A stretch of 64,000 nucleotides of DNA from Novosphingobium sp. MD-1 (GTDB lineage: Bacteria; Pseudomonadota; Alphaproteobacteria; Sphingomonadales; Sphingomonadaceae), in assembly GCF_001014975.1 (NCBI RefSeq), contig NZ_BBXA01000020.1, positions 342,084 through 406,083 of the forward strand, given 5' to 3'. Positions 60,431 through 64,000 of the stretch are shown here, piece after piece. The position numbers were made by a program, and so were the translations under genes. The notes beneath the pieces are model-generated. The model was not told the DNA's origin and did not search any database. It saw nothing but the letters and a program-made list of their open reading frames with translations. How positions within the stretch are numbered: the first letter of the stretch is position 1; each line of letters opens with the position of its first letter.

Positions 60431-61321
60431 ATGCAAAGCTACCCCGCTCCCGCGCTCGCCCTGGTCGAATCGATGGCCGCCGCCGCCGCCCGCGAACCCG
60501 CGCGCGCCGTGGCGTTTCAGGGCGCGCCGGGCGCCAATTCGCACCGCGCGGCGATGGACGCGCTGCCCGGCTGCCTGCCGCTGCCATGCTTTTCGTTCGA
60601 GGACGCGCTCGATGCGGTGAAGGACGGACGCGCCGGCCGGGCGATCATCCCGATCGAGAATTCGCAGCACGGCCGCGTCGCCGACATCCACTTCCTGCTG
60701 CCCGAAAGCGGGTTGTCGATCGTGGGCGAATACTTCCTGCCGATCCACGCGGCGCTGATGGCCACCGGCGATGGTCCGTTCACCGGCGCCTACAGCCACC
60801 CGCAGGCGCTGGGCCAGTCGCGCCATTTCCTGCGCGCGCGGGGCATCGTGCCGCTGTCCTATGCCGATACCGCCGGCGCCGCGGCCTATGTCGCCGAACT
60901 CGGCGATCCGTCCGTGGCCGCCATCGCGCCGCGCATCGCCGCCGAACTTTATGGCCTGAAGGTGATCGAGGACAACGTCGAGGACGCGCACGACAACACC
61001 ACGCGCTTCGTGGTGCTGGCGCGCGAGCCGATCGACCCTGTCCAGATCGCCGGCCCGGCGATCACTACCTTCGTGTTCGAGGTGCGCAACATCCCCGCCG
61101 CGCTCTACAAGGCGCTGGGCGGTTTCGCGACCAACGGCGTCAACATGACCAAGCTGGAAAGCTACCAGCGGGGGGCGAGCTTCGCCGCCACGGAGTTCTT
61201 CTGCGACATCGTGGGAACGCCCGGCGATCCCGCCGTGGACCGGGCGCTGGAGGAACTGGGCTTCTTCGCCAAGCACGTCCGGATGCTCGGCACCTATCCC
61301 TTGCAGCGCCAGCGCGGCTGA
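60431..61321 (+). CDS. pheA: prephenate dehydratase
   Basis: 296 aa. Converts prephenate to phenylpyruvate. Catalytic domain blocks AFQGAPGANSHRAA, IIPIENSQHGRVADIHFLL and the TTRF motif in AHDNTTRFVVLA. The C-terminal ACT domain contains the ESRP-like segment KLESYQRGASF, here altered from ESRP. No chorismate mutase domain. The frame runs upstream of 60431 but only as low-complexity sequence. Confidence 0.94.
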   Translation: MQSYPAPALALVESMAAAAAREPARAVAFQGAPGANSHRAAMDALPGCLPLPCFSFEDALDAVKDGRAGRAIIPIENSQHGRVADIHFLLPESGLSIVGEYFLPIHAALMATGDGPFTGAYSHPQALGQSRHFLRARGIVPLSYADTAGAAAYVAELGDPSVAAIAPRIAAELYGLKVIEDNVEDAHDNTTRFVVLAREPIDPVQIAGPAITTFVFEVRNIPAALYKALGGFATNGVNMTKLESYQRGASFAATEFFCDIVGTPGDPAVDRALEELGFFAKHVRMLGTYPLQRQRG

Positions 61322-61412
61322 GCGGGACGGCGGCTTCACGCGGGCATCGTCGCATCGGCTTCGGTGCCATCCCCCCTTGCCGCTCCGGGAAGAGCGTGCG
61401 ACCACTGGCCTC

Positions 61413-62108
61413 GTGACTGCCAAGGTGGGGCCAATCGCTGGACAGCAAGGCGCGGAAGCGGGCGCACAGGCGGGGGAACACGCCTGGCGCGCGATGCGCG
61501 ATATCAAGGATATCCAGTTCGCCCCGGTCCCGCCGGAGCATGTCGTCCCGCCGCAGCCGCCAGCCTGGCTGGAGGCCATCGCGCGGTTCCTCGCCGAACT
61601 GCTCAAGCCGCTCAGCCAGTGGCTGGAGCGGTGGTTGGGCCTCGGCTTCGGTGTGTTCGAGACGGTTCTGCTGGTGCTGATCGGGGCCGGCGCGCTGTGG
61701 ATCGCGTGGAGCCTGCTGTGGCCCCTGTGGCGGGACCGGCGCCCGCGCGAAGCGGCGGCCGAAACCGAATGGACGCCCGATCGCGCCGCCGCCATCGCCC
61801 TGCTGGAAGAAGCCGACCGGCTGGCCGCCGAAGGCCGCTATGGCGAAGCGGCGCACCTCCTGCTCCAGCGCAGCGTCCACCATATCGCCGCCGCGCGCCC
61901 GGAATGGCTGGCGCCCTCCACCACTTCGCGCGAGATCGGCGCGATCGCGGCGCTGCCCGGGGCGGCCAAGCAGGCGTTCGGCGTGATCGCGCGCGAAGTG
62001 GAGCGCAGCCTGTTCGCCTTGCGCGGGCTGAACGCCGAGGACTGGAGCCGCGCGCGCGAGGCCTATGCCCGCTTCGCCCTGGCTGATCTGAAAAGCGCGC
62101 AGGGATGA
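61413..62108 (+). CDS. DUF4129-domain membrane protein
   Basis: 231 aa from GTG at 61413. One membrane helix (FETVLLVLIGAGALWIAWSL at about residues 82-101) and a cytoplasmic helical region with ADRLAAEGRYGEAAHLLLQR and TSREIGAIAALPGAAKQAF, the DUF4129 pattern. It belongs to the MoxR-associated group. Start uncertain: ATG at 61494 is an alternative. Overlaps the next gene by four bases. Confidence 0.82.
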   Translation: MTAKVGPIAGQQGAEAGAQAGEHAWRAMRDIKDIQFAPVPPEHVVPPQPPAWLEAIARFLAELLKPLSQWLERWLGLGFGVFETVLLVLIGAGALWIAWSLLWPLWRDRRPREAAAETEWTPDRAAAIALLEEADRLAAEGRYGEAAHLLLQRSVHHIAAARPEWLAPSTTSREIGAIAALPGAAKQAFGVIAREVERSLFALRGLNAEDWSRAREAYARFALADLKSAQG

Positions 62109-63382
62109 ACGAATCCCCCTTCCGCCCGCGCACGGTGCTGGGGCTCGTCGCCGTCGGCGCGATCGCCTTCGTCGCGCTGTTATGGTTTCTCGGCAATGGC
62201 GGGGGCAATGCCAACAACGGCGGAGGCCACGCCAGCGGACGCGGCCTGAACGGCTTTGCCGGGCTGGTCGCCATGCTGGAGGCGGACGACGTCGACATCC
62301 GGCGGGCGCGGCGCAAGGACGCGCTCAGGGATGTGGGGCTACTGGTGCTGACCCCGCCGGCCGAGGCCAAGGGCGAGGATATCGCCAAGATCGTCAACGA
62401 ACGGCGCATGATTGGACCGACGCTGGTCGTCACGCCCAAATGGGTCGCCGCGCCGGTCGACCAGCAACGCAAAGCCAAGGTGCCGCGCGGCTGGACCGAG
62501 CTTGTCGGCACCGAAGCGCCGCGATGGAACGGATTTCACGACGATATCGCCGTGCGCCTGACCAGCCATCGCGATGCGCCCGCCGGGGGCTGGCGCGCAA
62601 TCGGCCGCGCGGGGCGGCTGCCGGACGATCGGCAGGTGCTGTCGGGCGAAGGCAAGGCGCTGGTCCCGCTTGTCCGTTCGGGCGACGGCCGCATCCTGGC
62701 CGCCTTCCTCGACGATGACGGCTACTATCCCGCGCTCAACGATTTCGCGGGGATCGATCACGACGTGGGCGGAGACGACGACGGGCTTTACCCCGTGATC
62801 TTCGTGTTCGAGCCGGACCTGCTCGACAACTGGGGACTAGCGGATCGCGGCACCGCGCTGATGGCGCGCGAACTGGTGCTGGCCGCCGCCGACGGAACGA
62901 CCCAGCCGGTCACGTTCGACCTCACGCTCAACGGCCTTGGCGCCAGCCGCAACCTGTTGTCGCTGGCGTTCGAGCCGCCGTTCCTGGCGGCCACGATCTG
63001 CCTGCTGCTCGCCATGGTGGCGGTGGGCTGGCGTGCGTTCTGCCGGTTCGGCCCCGCCCGCCAGCAGGGCCGCGCCATCGCGCTGGGCAAGACCGCGCTG
63101 GTGGAAAACGCCGCCGGCCTGATCCGCCGCGCCGGACGGGTCCATCTCGTCACCGGGCCTTATGCCGATGCGGTGCGCGAGCGGCTGATCGCGGCGCTGG
63201 GCCTGCCGCGCGGGCACGGCGGCGCCGAAGCCGAAGCAATGATAGACCGCGCGCAGGAACGGCGCGGCCTTTCCGGACCGCCGTTTTCCGAACTGGCGAA
63301 CAAGCTGCGCGCCACGCGCAAACCGCACGAGGTGGCGCGCCGCGCCGCCGCGCTCCAGCAGATCGAGAAGGATTTGACGTGA
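62105..63382 (+). CDS. DUF4350-domain membrane protein
   Basis: 425 aa. An N-terminal helix ([20 protein letters not shown]) and a second helix near residue 290 ([20 protein letters not shown]) flank a periplasmic domain with [20 protein letters not shown], the DUF4350 signature. Co-occurs with DUF4129, MoxR ATPase and DUF58 proteins, a widespread module thought to assemble metal- or membrane-linked complexes. Coupled on both sides by 4-nt overlaps. Confidence 0.85.
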   Translation: MNESPFRPRTVLGLVAVGAIAFVALLWFLGNGGGNANNGGGHASGRGLNGFAGLVAMLEADDVDIRRARRKDALRDVGLLVLTPPAEAKGEDIAKIVNERRMIGPTLVVTPKWVAAPVDQQRKAKVPRGWTELVGTEAPRWNGFHDDIAVRLTSHRDAPAGGWRAIGRAGRLPDDRQVLSGEGKALVPLVRSGDGRILAAFLDDDGYYPALNDFAGIDHDVGGDDDGLYPVIFVFEPDLLDNWGLADRGTALMARELVLAAADGTTQPVTFDLTLNGLGASRNLLSLAFEPPFLAATICLLLAMVAVGWRAFCRFGPARQQGRAIALGKTALVENAAGLIRRAGRVHLVTGPYADAVRERLIAALGLPRGHGGAEAEAMIDRAQERRGLSGPPFSELANKLRATRKPHEVARRAAALQQIEKDLT

Positions 63383-64000
63383 CCGAGGGACAGGAGACGA
63401 TGACGCTGGAGCAGGTGCGCGCGCTGGCGCTGGCCATCCGCGGGGAAGTGGCCAAGGCCGTGATCGGGCAGGACGGGATCGTCGATCACCTGCTGATCGC
63501 GCTGTTCGCGGGCGGTCACGTGCTTCTCGAAGGCCCGCCGGGCACGGCCAAGACGTTTCTGGCACAAAGCTTCGCCACCGCGCTGGGCCTCGATTTCGGG
63601 CGCGTCCAGTTCACGCCGGACCTGATGCCGGGCGATATCCTCGGGTCCAACCTGTTCAACTTCCAGACCAGCCAGTTCACGCTTACGCGGGGGCCGATCT
63701 TCCACGAGCTGCTGCTGGCCGACGAAATCAACCGCACCCCGCCCAAGACCCAGGCCGCGCTGCTCGAAGCGATGCAGGAACGGCGCGTCACGCTGGACGG
63801 GGAGGTCCACCCGCTGTCGGACCGGTTCATGGTGGTCGCCACCCAGAACCCGATCGAGAGCCAGGGCGTCTATCCCCTGCCCGAAGCGCAGCTCGACCGG
63901 TTCCTGTTCAAGGTGCTGGTGCCCTATCCCTCGTTCGAGGAAGAGGCGCGCATCGTCACCCGCTATGGCGAGGGCGCGCGGTCGGCGAAGCCCGCCGATC
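63379..64000 (+). CDS. MoxR-family AAA+ ATPase, 3' part beyond window
   Basis: Visible part 207 aa. GTG at 63379 overlaps the DUF4350 stop and follows AAGGA at suitable spacing; an in-frame ATG at 63400 is possible. Walker [10 protein letters not shown] at about residues 51-59, Walker [10 protein letters not shown] at about 111-119, and sensor 1 [10 protein letters not shown]. MoxR ATPases act as chaperones for complexes with VWA/DUF58 partners, expected just outside the window. Confidence 0.93.
   Translation, partial: MTEGQETMTLEQVRALALAIRGEVAKAVIGQDGIVDHLLIALFAGGHVLLEGPPGTAKTFLAQSFATALGLDFGRVQFTPDLMPGDILGSNLFNFQTSQFTLTRGPIFHELLLADEINRTPPKTQAALLEAMQERRVTLDGEVHPLSDRFMVVATQNPIESQGVYPLPEAQLDRFLFKVLVPYPSFEEEARIVTRYGEGARSAKPAD

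Overview
The window is GC-rich, densely packed DNA from an alphaproteobacterium, most likely a sphingomonad (Novosphingobium/Sphingomonas type). That call rests on inference from gene content: the PurE-PurK-FolA-RibF-IleS order, a class III formaldehyde dehydrogenase, a tyrosine-catabolic operon, several acyl-CoA dehydrogenases, a cysteine-free L36 and tandem DUF4136-like exported proteins. Nearly all genes are chromosomal housekeeping or catabolic genes, often joined by 4-nt ATGA/GTGA overlaps. The exception is a 13.9-kb integrated element.

1-7.4 kb (minus strand): a housekeeping run gpmA-purE-purK-folA-dipeptidase-ribF-ileS, with ileS cut by the window edge right after its KMSKS motif. 7.5-19 kb: tRNA-Thr(GGT), a small acetyltransferase, threonine aldolase plus a DMT exporter, a sugar-nucleotide-epimerase-like protein coupled to an M48 membrane protease, pepN plus the PgeF/YfiH purine nucleosidase, an MHS-type transporter, a HAD phosphatase, rpmJ and galE. 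19-25 kb: two exported DUF4136-like proteins coupled to a CCP-like M14 carboxypeptidase, arsC, an orphan 2Fe-2S subunit, a class II aldolase and a 2OG-Fe(II) amino-acid hydroxylase-like protein.

25-33.7 kb: an Lrp regulator diverges from a tyrosine-degradation operon (hppD-VOC-fahA-maiA) that has no homogentisate dioxygenase gene; a small VOC protein sits in that position. Next comes a sulfite module (YeiH-type exporter, SorA-like Mo enzyme, SorB-like cytochrome c, LysR regulator), then frmA. 33.9-41 kb: a TetR-controlled acyl-CoA cluster (two ACADs, an SDR, an APH-like kinase, an enoyl-CoA hydratase). Its kinase/ACAD/SDR set resembles the levulinate/4-hydroxy-acid (Lva, ACAD10/11) pathway. 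An Fe-alcohol dehydrogenase, rlmE and a Ppx/GppA phosphatase follow.

43.1-57.0 kb: an integrative element inserted in the 3' end of tRNA-Gln(CTG), bounded by a perfect 19-bp direct repeat. It encodes a tyrosine recombinase, an AlpA/Xis-like regulator, a winged-helix protein, a Toprim primase-like protein, a RecA-fold ATPase, a DUF2280 protein (terminase-small-subunit-like by context), its own tRNA-Arg(TCT), and a five-gene type I restriction operon (hsdM-rhuM-hsdS-hsdR-YgjP-like metallopeptidase). It has replication and regulation genes but no capsid, portal or large terminase gene. This suggests a phage satellite or similar element carrying a defence cargo, and it is the most interesting region.

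57-64 kb: a CoA-transferase/GST pair, a terminator-rich intergenic region that might hold a small RNA, a diheme cytochrome c made of two duplicated domains, pheA, and the start of a DUF4129-DUF4350-MoxR cluster that runs off the window.
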